From positions 62,001-126,000 of the forward strand of contig CAWJVM010000016.1 of NCBI GenBank assembly GCA_963846315.1: a stretch of 64,000 nt of DNA, given 5' to 3'. Both the position numbers and the translations under genes were made by a program. This stretch comes from RPQJ01 sp963846315 (GTDB lineage: Bacteria; Pseudomonadota; Gammaproteobacteria; Steroidobacterales; Steroidobacteraceae). The notes under the pieces were generated by a model. That model was not told the origin of the DNA, did not search any database, and was given only the letters and a program-made list of their open reading frames with translations. Of the stretch, positions 56,017 through 64,000 are shown piece by piece (within the stretch, counting starts at the first letter, position 1; each line of letters begins with the position of its first letter).

Positions 56017-56868
56017 ATGAGCGAAAACGTTAAAAAGCCGTTGCTTGCGGCCTGCCGACATTTGCTTCATCCGTTGGTGCGAATTCTGTTGCGCCACGGC
56101 GTGTCGTATGGGGAATTCTCAGACTCGGTTCGTGGCGCCTATATCGACATCGCACAGAACGAATTGGTGCCGCCCGATCGGCCACAGACAGAAGCTCGCA
56201 TCGCCATCCTCACTGGACTTACGAAGAGAGAAGTTCTCCGCATTAGAAATCTTGACGGTGAGGACGACGACGGCGTGGGCCTGAATCGCATTGCTCGCGT
56301 CCTCCAAGGTTGGAGTCAGGATCCTCAATATCTTGGCCCTTACGGACTTCCGCTCGAGGTGCCGTTCGAAGGCGCAACGATGTCCTTCGTACATCTCGTC
56401 AATAAGTACGCTGGCGATGTTCCCGCTCGCGCACTCCTCGAAGAGCTTGTTCGCGTGAACGCCGCTGTCGAAATGGACGATGGTTATGTGCGTTTGCTGA
56501 GTCGGACATATCTGCCATCGCCGCTCGACCCGGTTGGGCTCGAGCGACTTGGAAACGTGGTCAATTACTTCATCGACACCGTCGACTTCAACTTGCAGAA
56601 GAAACGTCAGGGAGAGGGACGTTTCGAAAGATACGCGATGACGATGGAAGGCCTATCGCCCCAGGCATTCCAAATGTTTGACGAACTTATCAGAGAAAAA
56701 GGTCAAGAACTGCTGGAGGTTCTCGACGACTGGCTTGGCCAGAACGAAACAAAAGGTGGGCATATGTTGCCCTCGTCGGAGGCGATCAAGACGGGCGTTG
56801 GAATTTTCCACTTCATTGAAAAGTCACCCTCGCCTCCCAAGGACGAGCAAAGCGACTTTGAGAATTAA
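56017..56868 (+). CDS. DUF6502-family protein, first copy
   Basis: 283 residues from ATG 56017 (MSENVKKPLLAACRHLLHPL); an ATG at 55966 would add 17 residues but the second copy aligns from here. The N-terminal half looks like a winged helix: HPLVRILLRHGVSYGEFSDS then ARIAILTGLTKREVLRIRNL. Next come GPYGLPLEVPFEGATMSFVH, LVNKYAGDVPARALLEELVR and a C-terminal TGVGIFHFIE motif. Shared with the copy at 58887-59708: RP/HP-x-x-R-x-L, GxSY-x-x-F, TGL-x-R/K-EV, GDVPA and GVGxFxF. Role unknown, possibly transcriptional. Codon use is less GC-rich than neighbours. Confidence 0.75.
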   Translation: MSENVKKPLLAACRHLLHPLVRILLRHGVSYGEFSDSVRGAYIDIAQNELVPPDRPQTEARIAILTGLTKREVLRIRNLDGEDDDGVGLNRIARVLQGWSQDPQYLGPYGLPLEVPFEGATMSFVHLVNKYAGDVPARALLEELVRVNAAVEMDDGYVRLLSRTYLPSPLDPVGLERLGNVVNYFIDTVDFNLQKKRQGEGRFERYAMTMEGLSPQAFQMFDELIREKGQELLEVLDDWLGQNETKGGHMLPSSEAIKTGVGIFHFIEKSPSPPKDEQSDFEN

Positions 56869-56904
56869 AAGTGCGCGTACTCAGTGCGCCATGAGGACGA
56901 GAAT

Positions 56905-58835
56905 ATGAACGGGAAGGGTCAGAATCTCCGCTTTATGATTGCAGCTGTGTTGGCCCTCGCCAGCGCAACTACCGGCGCGAAGACGACCGGCACTAACGCC
57001 TCGGTCGGCGGCGAACAACTGAAGCGTTCAGGTGTGATCACCGGCGGTGACGCGATTATTGGCGGCGACGCCATCATCGGCGGCGACCTGCAGAAGGCGA
57101 AGCGTCCTGCGGCGATATTGGCGGCGACGCCATCATCGGCGGTGACCAGCAGAAGTCGGCGGCCTGCGGCGATCATTGGCGGCGACGCCATCATCGGCGG
57201 TGACCAGCAGAAGGCGAAGCGTCCTGCGGCGATTATTGGCGGTGACGCCATCATCGGCGGCGACCTGCAGAAGGCGAAGCGTCCTGCGGCGATTATTGGC
57301 GGCGACGCCATCATCGGCGGTGACCTGCAGAAGTCGACGCGGCCTGCGGCGAGTAATTGGCGGTGACGCCATCATCGGCGGTGACCAGCAGAAGGCGAAG
57401 CGTCCTGCGGCGATTATTGGCGGTGACGCCATCATCGGCGGCGACCTGCAGAAGGCGACGCGGCCTGCGGCGATTATTGGCGGCGACGCCATCATCGGCG
57501 GTGACCTGCAGAAGGCGAAGCGTCCTGCGGCGATTATTGGCGGCGACGCCATCATCGGCGGCGACCTGCAGAAGGCGAAGCGTCCTGCGGCGATTATTGG
57601 CGGTGACGCCATCATCGGCGGTGACCAGCAGAAGGTCGAAGCGGCCTGCGGCGATGGCGCCATCATCGGCGGTGACGCCATCATCGGCGGCGACCTGCAG
57701 AAGGCGAAGCGGCCTGCGGCGATTATTGGTGGCGACGCCATCATCGGCGGCGACCTGCAGAAGGCGAAGCGTCCTGCGGCGTATCATTGGCGGCGACGCC
57801 ATCATCGGCGGTGACCAGCAGAAGGCGAAGCGTCCTGCGGCGATTATTGGCGGTGACGCCATCATCGGCGGCGACGCCATCATCGGCGGCGACCTGCAGA
57901 AGGCGAAGCGTCCTGCGGCGATAATTGGCGGCGACGCCATCATCGGCGGCGACGCCATCATCGGCGGTGACGTCATCAGTCGGCGGCGACATGCAGGCGA
58001 AGCGGCTGCGGCGATCATTGGCGGCGACGCCATCATCGGCGGTGACCTGCAGAAGGCGAAGCGTCCTGCGGCGATTATTGGCGGTGACGCCATCATCGGC
58101 GGCGACGCCATCATCGGCGGTGACCAGCAGAAGGCGAAGCGTCCTGCGGCGATTATTGGCGGTGACGCCATCATCGGCGGCGACGCCATCATCGGCGGCG
58201 ACCTGCAGAAGGCGAAGCGGCCTGCGGCGATAATTGGCGGCGACGCCATCATCGGCGGTGACGCCATCATCGGCGGCGACCTGCAGAAGGCGAAGCGGCC
58301 TGCGGCGATTATTGGCGGTGACGCCATCATCGGCGGTGACGCCATCATCGGCGGCGACCTGCAGAAGGCGAAGCGTCCTGCGGCGATAATTGGCGGTGAC
58401 CTCAACGCACTCAAGAACGTGATGCTCGTTGGTCCCATCGAGTCTGTGGACCGATCAGCAGGTACGCTTTCTGCGCTCGGACGAACCTTCACAGTCAGCC
58501 CGGACAAAGTCTCAACTGCAGCTAGCAGGATTGGCGGCGGTGAAGTGCCAATGGTCGCCGTGATTGGTGCCGTCCAGAAAGATGGGACGATGGCGGCCAA
58601 GACAATGTTGATGTTGAACTCGTCTTACGTTCCTGGCGCAACGAAGGTCTTGCTGAAAGGCAAGATTACGAGCGTCGATAGCGCCTCGGGCAAGCTGACA
58701 CTTGGTAAGCAGATCGTCGATTACTCGGGTCTGTTGTCAAAAGGAAACGTTGCGGTATCAGTAGGCGCGTTGCTCACCGTGGTTGGTACGCAGCCACTCG
58801 CTAATGGCGTGATACTCGCTGACGCTATCCGCTAA
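56905..58835 (+). pseudogene. secreted tandem-repeat protein with C-terminal DUF5666-like domain, frameshifted
   Basis: Start ATG 56905 with GAGG upstream. Signal peptide NLRFMIAAVLALASATTGA, then about 20 copies of a 20-residue unit with the core AIIGGDAIIGGD-LQKAKRPA (57041-58400), then a C-terminal region with two OB-like repeats: LVGPIESVDRSAGTLSALGR ... and LLKGKITSVDSASGKLTLGK ..., as in DUF5666 proteins. The gene cannot be read in one frame: the N-terminal frame stops at 57366 after a one-base gain near 57351, and a second one-base gain near 57780 moves to the frame that runs to 58835. Two earlier small shifts near 57113 and 57160 cancel each other. It may be a true pseudogene, a phase-variable gene, or contain sequence errors. 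Confidence 0.7.
57041..58400. repeat. 60-bp / 78-bp coding tandem repeat array
   Basis: About 20 units. In the first part the unit is 60 bp (20 codons); in the last third it is mostly 78 bp through one extra 18-bp AIIGGD hexapeptide. Units alternate GACCTGCAG and GACCAGCAG (L/Q) and GGCGGC/GGCGGT. All frame lesions lie at the junction after CCTGCGGCG. Because 60 and 78 are multiples of three, all frames, including antisense ones, stay open. Confidence 0.95.
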
Positions 58836-58857
58836 TCGACTTAGACCGTCGACCTAG

Positions 58858-58888
58858 AAGGCCGCACCATCAGGTGCGGCCTTTTTTT
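58858..58888 (+). terminator. Rho-independent terminator after the repeat-protein gene
   Basis: AAGGCCGCACC-ATCA-GGTGCGGCCTT followed by TTTTT: an eleven-pair stem, plus-strand direction. The T-run overlaps the TAA stop of the convergent DUF6502 copy. Confidence 0.9.
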
Positions 58889-59708
58889 ATGACTTCAAGT
58901 TCTTGCCACCTTCAAAATAGAAGACGCCAACACCAACACGTCGAGTTAGATCCTCGGTTGCGTCACCCAGCTCTTCTCGTTCCGATATCCATTTATCGAT
59001 CGCATTCATGAGGCCTTCAGCCTGCATATGGCTCACATCGCGAAACTCGCCCAATGCGTCCTGCGGAAGACGATCCGAGTAAGCAACGCGTTGGATGACT
59101 GCTGCAGATGGATCGTCGAGGTTATGGCATAACGTCTCCAGTAGTGGTGCAACTATAAAAGAGAAGCCCACGATCAAGTCTTCGTCCAGAGCCGACGGCA
59201 CAAAGAATCGCTTCTGAACGCGGAACTTGCCATTTGGAAGTTCCACCATGCCGCCAGCGGCGATCAACTCTGCTCTAACAGCACCGGCGGGAACGTCGCC
59301 CCCTACTAGCCTTACCAAGCCTGAAAATGTCGGTCCGCCGTCGTCGAACGGCAGGTCAATTGGCGTACCACTTTCGTCAAGAAATTCTGGTTCCGAATGC
59401 CAAAGCTGCAGGGCACGCGCAGGTCGTCCTATCTGGATCATTGCATCGTCACTGCGACCCGGTGCCTCAAGCAGTTGCTTTACGCGCGAGACCTCCTTGC
59501 GCGATAGCCCTGTGCGAACTGCGACTCTAGATACGTTGGTGGTGCGGCCCCGTGTGTCCGGTTCGCCGAGGGCTTGGGCGACAAACGCCCTTCTGGCCAC
59601 TTCCTCGAACTGCGCGTAGCTGATTCCTGCGCCCGACAACATTCGTGCAATCGGCCGCATACACTGCATCAAGGCATCAAGAAGGCGCTTTTGAAGATCG
59701 TTATTCAA
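58887..59708 (-). CDS. DUF6502-family protein, second copy
   Basis: 273 residues from TTG 59708 (MNNDLQKRLLDALMQCMRPI); start codon weakly supported. Sequence runs parallel to the first copy: MRPIARMLSGAGISYAQFEE, SRVAVRTGLSRKEVSRVKQL, GLVRLVGGDVPAGAVRAELI and RRVGVGVFYFEGGKNLKS. It faces the first copy across the repeat gene and is convergent with it. Function unknown; a DNA-binding role is inferred from the helix-turn-helix-like N-terminus. GC content is nearer to the host than in the first copy but still lower than the flanking genes. Confidence 0.75.
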   Translation of the reverse strand: MNNDLQKRLLDALMQCMRPIARMLSGAGISYAQFEEVARRAFVAQALGEPDTRGRTTNVSRVAVRTGLSRKEVSRVKQLLEAPGRSDDAMIQIGRPARALQLWHSEPEFLDESGTPIDLPFDDGGPTFSGLVRLVGGDVPAGAVRAELIAAGGMVELPNGKFRVQKRFFVPSALDEDLIVGFSFIVAPLLETLCHNLDDPSAAVIQRVAYSDRLPQDALGEFRDVSHMQAEGLMNAIDKWISEREELGDATEDLTRRVGVGVFYFEGGKNLKS

Positions 59709-59750
59709 TTTTCCGCCAATTACCGATTTGTCTAGATGAAGCTAGTCGCC

Positions 59751-60293
59751 TCACACCACCTTAAAGAAGTGTCGGCGATAATGTTCCAGTTCGCTGATCG
59801 ACTCGCGAATGTCATCAAGCGCCAGATGCGTCGACGATTTTTCGACACCCGCGAGCACGGCGGGCGCCCAACGACGAGCCAGTTCCTTCACCGTGCTGAC
59901 GTCAAGATTTCGATAGTGAAAGAATTTCTCGAGCGCCGGCATCTCGCGGGCGAGGAAACGGCGATCCTGGCATATGCTGTTGCCGCATATCGGCGATGAA
60001 CCCGCGATCGAGTGCTGCGCGAGAAATGCCAGGGTCTGAGCCTCAGCGTCCTTCGCGGCAAACCGACTATCGCGGACTCGTTGCAACAAGCCGGTGCCGC
60101 CGTGAGTCGTGCGGTTCCAGTCGTCCATTGCGGCCAGGACTCCGTCCGCCTGGTGGATTGCGATGACCGGGCCTTCCGCCACGACTCGCAGCGTCGAGTC
60201 CGTGACGATCGTTGCGATCTCGATGATGTGATCGGCCTGGGTGTCCAGGCCCGTCATCTCGAGGTCGATCCAGATGAGGTTGTCTGATTTCAA
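59751..60293 (-). CDS. orn: oligoribonuclease
   Basis: 180 residues from TTG 60293 (MKSDNLIWIDLEMTGLDTQA); no ATG is in frame near, and a GTG at 60362 would add an unsupported 23 residues. DEDDh exonuclease: IWIDLEMTGLD, NSICQDRRFLAREMPALEKF, YRNLDVSTVKELARRW and HLALDDIRESI. It degrades two- to five-base RNA and pGpG. It is divergent from the M48 protease and close to rsgA, its usual partner locus. Confidence 0.94.
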   Translation of the reverse strand: MKSDNLIWIDLEMTGLDTQADHIIEIATIVTDSTLRVVAEGPVIAIHQADGVLAAMDDWNRTTHGGTGLLQRVRDSRFAAKDAEAQTLAFLAQHSIAGSSPICGNSICQDRRFLAREMPALEKFFHYRNLDVSTVKELARRWAPAVLAGVEKSSTHLALDDIRESISELEHYRRHFFKVV

Positions 60294-60443
60294 TTCGTGG
60301 CCAAGTGCTGAACCGGGCAAGTTTGCGAAGCGGGGCTCGAGACGCGGGGCAGTCCCGGGCACGGTCGATTGTGACGGATTCTAGCAAAGGCTAAGCTCCG
60401 CACCCTTCGTCGACAACACACCACTGTTAAATACGTCACCGCG

Positions 60444-61736
60444 ATGCCCCATTGGATGACTTTTGCCTTCCTGGCGGCCCTCGCGATGCACCTCGTTGTG
60501 CAGTTCTGGCTGTCGTTCCGGCAGACACGATACGTGGCAGCCCGCCGCAACGAGGTGCCACCCGCCTTCGCCGATGCTGTCAGCGCAGCCGAGCACGCGA
60601 AGGCCGCCGATTACACGGTCGCGCGCCAGCGTCTCGGAAGGTTCGAATTGGCGTTCGACGCGGCCATTTTATTGGTCCTGACGGTAGGTGGCGGGATCGA
60701 GACCGTCGGCCGGCTCGCGGCGGAAATCGCAGGCTCGAACCCGGTCGGATCCGGAACCCTGCATGTGCTGCTGCTGCTGCTGGCCATGAGCCTGGCCTCG
60801 TTGCCGTTCTCCGTGTGGCGAACCTTCGTGCTGGAAGCACGCTTCGGGTTCAACCGGACCACTCCGCGCGTCTTCGTGGTCGACTTGCTGAAGTCCGCGG
60901 TGCTGGGCGGACTCCTGGGGGGTGGCATCGTCGCCCTCGTGCTCTGGACGATGCAAGCCAGCGGCGCGCGCTGGTGGCTGATCGCCTGGGCTGTGTGGAT
61001 GGTGTTCTCGCTGCTCCTGCTCTGGGCCTGGCCACGCTGGATCGCCGGCTTTTTCAACAAGTTCACCCCGCTTTCGGACTCAGCACTGCGGGAGCGCATC
61101 GATGCCCTGCTCGCGCGGTGTGGCTTCCATGCGAGCAATGTGTACGTGATGGACGGTTCGACGCGTTCCGCACACGGCAATGCCTATTTCACTGGGCTTG
61201 GCCGCGAAAAGCGCATCGTGTTTTACGACACGCTGCTGCAGTCGCTTTCGCCCGCGCAGGTCGAGGCGGTGCTGGCCCACGAACTCGCGCATTTCAAGCT
61301 CAAGCACATTCCCCAGCGATTGCTTGTCAGCGCCGCCACGTCGCTCGCAGGTTTCGCATTGCTCGGCTGGTTGTCGGCGCAAGACTGGTTCTATGCCGCG
61401 CTGGGCGTCGCTCAGCCCAGCCTATCGGCCGCCTTGCTGTTGTTCATTCTCGTCCTCCCGGCATTCACCTGGATCCTGACGCCGTTGGGTGCGGCATGGT
61501 CCAGGCGCCACGAGTTCCAGGCGGACGCTTTCGCGGCCCGCTTCAGTGACGGTCCGGAATTGGGTCGAGCACTGGTCCGGCTGTATCGCGAAAACGCCAG
61601 CAGCCTGACGCCCGACCCGGTCTACTCGGCTTTCTACGACTCACACCCGCCACCGGTCGTCCGCATTGCACGGCTCTTCAATGCCGCGAGCGCGCAGCTC
61701 ACCCACGCCACCGAGCCGGGCTTCTCGTCCTCGTGA
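60444..61736 (+). CDS. M48-family membrane metallopeptidase (Ste24-like)
   Basis: 430 residues with about six hydrophobic segments. The zinc motif HELAHFKLKH sits in a EAVLAHELAHFKLKHIPQRL segment near residue 285, and the third ligand Glu is in RRHEFQADAFAARFSDG. An N-terminal TM region and FNRTTPRVFVVDLLKSA match CAAX-prenyl-protease-like M48A enzymes. It probably handles misfolded or modified membrane proteins. It overlaps rsgA by four bases (GTGA). Confidence 0.92.
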   Translation: MPHWMTFAFLAALAMHLVVQFWLSFRQTRYVAARRNEVPPAFADAVSAAEHAKAADYTVARQRLGRFELAFDAAILLVLTVGGGIETVGRLAAEIAGSNPVGSGTLHVLLLLLAMSLASLPFSVWRTFVLEARFGFNRTTPRVFVVDLLKSAVLGGLLGGGIVALVLWTMQASGARWWLIAWAVWMVFSLLLLWAWPRWIAGFFNKFTPLSDSALRERIDALLARCGFHASNVYVMDGSTRSAHGNAYFTGLGREKRIVFYDTLLQSLSPAQVEAVLAHELAHFKLKHIPQRLLVSAATSLAGFALLGWLSAQDWFYAALGVAQPSLSAALLLFILVLPAFTWILTPLGAAWSRRHEFQADAFAARFSDGPELGRALVRLYRENASSLTPDPVYSAFYDSHPPPVVRIARLFNAASAQLTHATEPGFSSS

Positions 61737-62725
61737 GCACGCGTCACCGCAGCGAACGCCCGTCGGGCCGCCCCGGAAGCAGTTCCAAGTTGACCGCGGT
61801 CACCACGGACCGAACCGGTTGCGTGGTCGAATCGTACGGACGTCGCGTGGTCGTTCTCACGTCGGACACGGCCGAACGCCTGTCCTGCAAGATCCGGGGA
61901 CGGCGAACAGAGGTCGTCGCTGGCGACGTCGTCCGGCTGCAGCGCGAAACCGGCGCCGCGGACTCTGAATACTGGGTGGTCGCGGAGCGACTGCCCCGCC
62001 GCAACGTCCTGCAACGGACGGACAGCCGGGGCGGCGTCGAGGACATTGCGTCCAACCTGGACCAGCTTGGGATCGTCGTCGCCCCTCGCCCGACCTGCGA
62101 CCCGTTCATCATCGACCGCTACCTGGCCGGCGCCGGATTCGCGGGCATCGAACCGCTGCTGATCCTCAACAAGCAGGACCTGATCAGCGCCGGCGACTAC
62201 CAAGCCGAGGATTTCAACTTCATTGATACCTACCGGCGGATCGGGATACCGGTCGTGACAGTCTCCGCCAAGCACGGCATTGGCCTCGACGCCCTCAAGG
62301 AGCGCCTGCAGGGCCGCCGCACGCTCCTGGCCGGCCAGTCGGGGGTCGGCAAGACCTCGCTGACCAACACGCTCTGCGAGGGCGCCTATCGGGCCACCTC
62401 CGAGCTCTCGGTCGGGTCGGGCCAGGGCAAGCACACCACCGTGTCCTCCGCGATCGTGCAACTGCCCTGGGGTGAGCTGACTGACTCCCCTGGCGTCCGG
62501 GACTATGCCCCCCCAGTCGTGCCTCTGCCGGACGTTCAGCGGGGTTACCTGGAAATCATCCAGCGGGCGCCCGGCTGCCGTTTCCAGGACTGCCTGCACC
62601 TGCGAGAACCGCAGTGCGCGGTACTGGCGGCCGTCCAGTCCGGTGAGATCGACCCCCGGCGGCACGAGAGCTACCGGCGGCTGGTCAACCTGACCCGCCA
62701 GCTCGACGACAAGCGGGGCTGGTAG
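61733..62725 (+). CDS. rsgA: small ribosomal subunit biogenesis GTPase RsgA
   Basis: 330 residues from GTG 61733. OB domain, then a circularly permuted GTPase: G4 ILNKQDLI before G1 GQSGVGKTSLTNTL and G3 DSPGVRD. C-terminal zinc knuckle CRFQDCLHLREPQCAV. It assists late 30S maturation. Neighbour of orn as in Pseudomonas. A single GGGGTTA follows the stop, perhaps a decayed copy of the repeat element. Confidence 0.95.
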   Translation: MSTRHRSERPSGRPGSSSKLTAVTTDRTGCVVESYGRRVVVLTSDTAERLSCKIRGRRTEVVAGDVVRLQRETGAADSEYWVVAERLPRRNVLQRTDSRGGVEDIASNLDQLGIVVAPRPTCDPFIIDRYLAGAGFAGIEPLLILNKQDLISAGDYQAEDFNFIDTYRRIGIPVVTVSAKHGIGLDALKERLQGRRTLLAGQSGVGKTSLTNTLCEGAYRATSELSVGSGQGKHTTVSSAIVQLPWGELTDSPGVRDYAPPVVPLPDVQRGYLEIIQRAPGCRFQDCLHLREPQCAVLAAVQSGEIDPRRHESYRRLVNLTRQLDDKRGW

Positions 62726-62828
62726 GGGTTAATCACCAGGGCTGCCGACCCCGGTCGGCCGGTCTCCGCAGCCGGTCGGACTGGTATGATGCTGCGTTGC
62801 AACGTTCCAGCTGAACAGGAGTGAGCGC

Positions 62829-63578
62829 GTGCGCAGAATCATGGTCGGTGTCAAACGCGTCGTGGACTACAACGTCCGCATCCGTGTCAAACCGGACAAC
62901 ACGGGCGTCATCACCGAAGGCGTCAAGATGAGCATCAACCCCTTCGATGAGATCGCGCTCGAACAGGCGCTGCGCATCAAGGAACAGGGCCTGGCCGACG
63001 AAGTGCTGGCCGTCAGCATCGGACCGACGGACACCCAGCAGCAGTTGCGCACCGCGCTGGCAATGGGCGCCGACCGCGCGATCCTGGTGCAGACCGACGC
63101 GGCCATGGCACCGCTTACGATCGCGAAGATCTTCCAGAAGATCGCCGAGGCCGAGCAGCCGTTCCTGACGCTGCTGGGCAAGCAAGCCATCGACGATGAC
63201 AACGGCCAGACCGCCCAGATGCTCGCGGCCCTGCTCGACCGCCCGCAGGCCATGTCCTGCTCCAAGGTCGACATCGCCGATGGCAAGGCCACGGTCACGC
63301 GTGAAGTCGACAGCGGCCTCGAGACCCTCGAGGTCGACCTGCCGGCCGTGCTGTCGGTCGACCTCCGCCTCAACGAGCCGCGCTACGTGAAGTTGCCGGA
63401 CATCATGAAGGCGAAGAAGAAGCCGCTCGACACCAAGAGCGTCGCCGACTACGGCGTGACGGAAGGTGCGGCGTTCAAGACCGTCAAGGTCGATCCGCCG
63501 CCGAGCCGCCAGAAAGGCATCATGGTCAAGGACGTCGCCGAACTCGTCGGCGTGCTGAAGCAGAAGGGGCTGATCTGA
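62829..63578 (+). CDS. etfB: electron transfer flavoprotein beta subunit
   Basis: 249 residues from GTG 62829, which has AGGAG seven bases before. Reads MVGVKRVVDYNVRIRVKPDN, SINPFDEIALEQALRIKEQG and LTLLGKQAIDDDNGQTAQML, the EtfB adenine/AMP-binding pattern. The 3' signature VKDVAELVGVLKQKGLI is typical. EtfAB passes electrons from acyl-CoA dehydrogenases to the quinone pool. It overlaps etfA by one base (TGATG). Confidence 0.95.
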   Translation: MRRIMVGVKRVVDYNVRIRVKPDNTGVITEGVKMSINPFDEIALEQALRIKEQGLADEVLAVSIGPTDTQQQLRTALAMGADRAILVQTDAAMAPLTIAKIFQKIAEAEQPFLTLLGKQAIDDDNGQTAQMLAALLDRPQAMSCSKVDIADGKATVTREVDSGLETLEVDLPAVLSVDLRLNEPRYVKLPDIMKAKKKPLDTKSVADYGVTEGAAFKTVKVDPPPSRQKGIMVKDVAELVGVLKQKGLI

Positions 63579-64000
63579 TGAGCAAGATATTGATCATCGC
63601 CGAACACGACGGCGGGAAGCTGAACGCCAGCACGGCAAAGTGCGTCACCTGCGCCTCGAAGATCGCTGGAGCCACCATCGACGTCGCTGTACTTGCAGCG
63701 GATGGGTCGGCCGTTGCGGCTGAGGCTGCCGCGCTCGCGGGCATCAGCAAGGTCATCGTCGTCGAGAGCCCCGCCAACAAGGAGCCGCTGGCGGCCACCC
63801 TGGCGCCGCAGATCGTGAAGATCGCGGCTGGTTACACGCACGTGTTCGGCCCGTCCACGACGTTCGGCAAGGACGTCATGCCACGGGTCGCGGCGCTGCT
63901 CGGCGTGAGCCAGGTGTCGGACATCATGGCGGTCGAAAGCTCGCACACCTTCAAGCGCCCGATTTACGCGGGTAATGCAATCCTCACCGTCGAAGCACCT
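63578..64000 (+). CDS. etfA: electron transfer flavoprotein alpha subunit (partial, runs off the window)
   Basis: 141 codons visible from ATG 63578 (MSKILIIAEHDGGKLNASTA) to the right edge. N-terminal part of EtfA: VTCASKIAGATIDVAVLAAD, YTHVFGPSTTFGKDVMPRVA and FKRPIYAGNAILTV. The FAD-binding C-terminal domain lies beyond the window. Partner of etfB. Confidence 0.95.
   Translation, partial: MSKILIIAEHDGGKLNASTAKCVTCASKIAGATIDVAVLAADGSAVAAEAAALAGISKVIVVESPANKEPLAATLAPQIVKIAAGYTHVFGPSTTFGKDVMPRVAALLGVSQVSDIMAVESSHTFKRPIYAGNAILTVEAP

Noticed and set aside
57041..58400. The repeat array as a CRISPR array
   Set aside because: Units are adjacent, coding and nearly identical with no unique spacers; no cas genes are nearby.
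57311..58600. A 429-codon antisense open frame across the repeat array
   Set aside because: It is a by-product of the stop-free 60-bp unit; it lacks a start context and any domain, and its only content is the reverse reading of the repeats.

Overview
The window is a GC-rich (about two thirds G+C by eye) chromosomal segment of a gammaproteobacterium. Evidence for this: a compact hisGDCBHAF(IE) operon with bifunctional hisB and fused hisIE; the block thrS-infC-rpmI-rplT-pheS-pheT-ihfA-merR-tRNA-Pro; the block gyrA-serC-(serA)-pheA-aroA-cmk-rpsA-ihfB-lapA-lapB; ubiG next to a mupP-like HAD phosphatase and yciK; and an orn/rsgA pair. A fused aspartate kinase/diaminopimelate decarboxylase points towards Xanthomonadales-like or Steroidobacter/Nevskia-like lineages, but I cannot name a genus.

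Layout. 1-6858 (+): histidine operon, cut at the left edge inside hisG. 6867-9427: MFS transporter, DUF3597 protein and a short-chain-dehydrogenase-fold gene carrying the halohydrin dehalogenase motifs. The latter is last in a minus-strand operon lysAC-asd-dCTPase-like (8711-13551). 13685-17223: small acidic protein, SAM hydroxide adenosyltransferase, histidine phosphatase, TerB/DUF697 protein, zinc-ribbon protein, tRNA-Pro. 17251-24672 (-): translation and IHF cluster with tRNA-Val upstream of thrS. 24824-31111: uvrB, aspartate aminotransferase, tRNA-Asn, gabT with a fused tail, galU, ComEA-like HhH protein. 31226-43671 (-): gyrA to lapB. 43805-49681: mtaD-ubiG-mupP-rmuC, a truncated squalene/phytoene synthase remnant, yciK, and an RluB-like protein without its catalytic Asp. 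49678-55428: scpB, scpA, trpS, yciO, then yciB-yciI-bolA-ppiC. 55489-59708: an AT-richer accessory locus in which two DUF6502-type genes flank a secreted, tandem-repeat, DUF5666-like gene that is frameshifted. 59751-64000: orn, M48 protease, rsgA, etfB and the start of etfA.

Two things stand out as poorly explained. First, at least four intergenic sites (15623-15763, 24713-24820, 35828-35992, 39611-39880) carry a non-coding inverted-repeat element. Its arms are tandem GGGGTTA heptamers ending in GTCGGA, and it sits directly at gene stop codons; in aroA the repeat supplies the stop codon. Second, the DUF6502 / 60-bp repeat protein / DUF6502 locus has a roughly 20-unit array (AIIGGD hexapeptides) with repeated frame lesions at one junction of the unit, and both sense and antisense frames stay open. 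Other oddities are an AUU start for hisF, a non-canonical infC start, a GabT-SDR chimera, a catalytic Asp-to-Gly change in RluB and a second heptamer array (TTCACTA) directly before yciK.

Protein family calls come from reading motifs and overall sequence resemblance; no database search was run.
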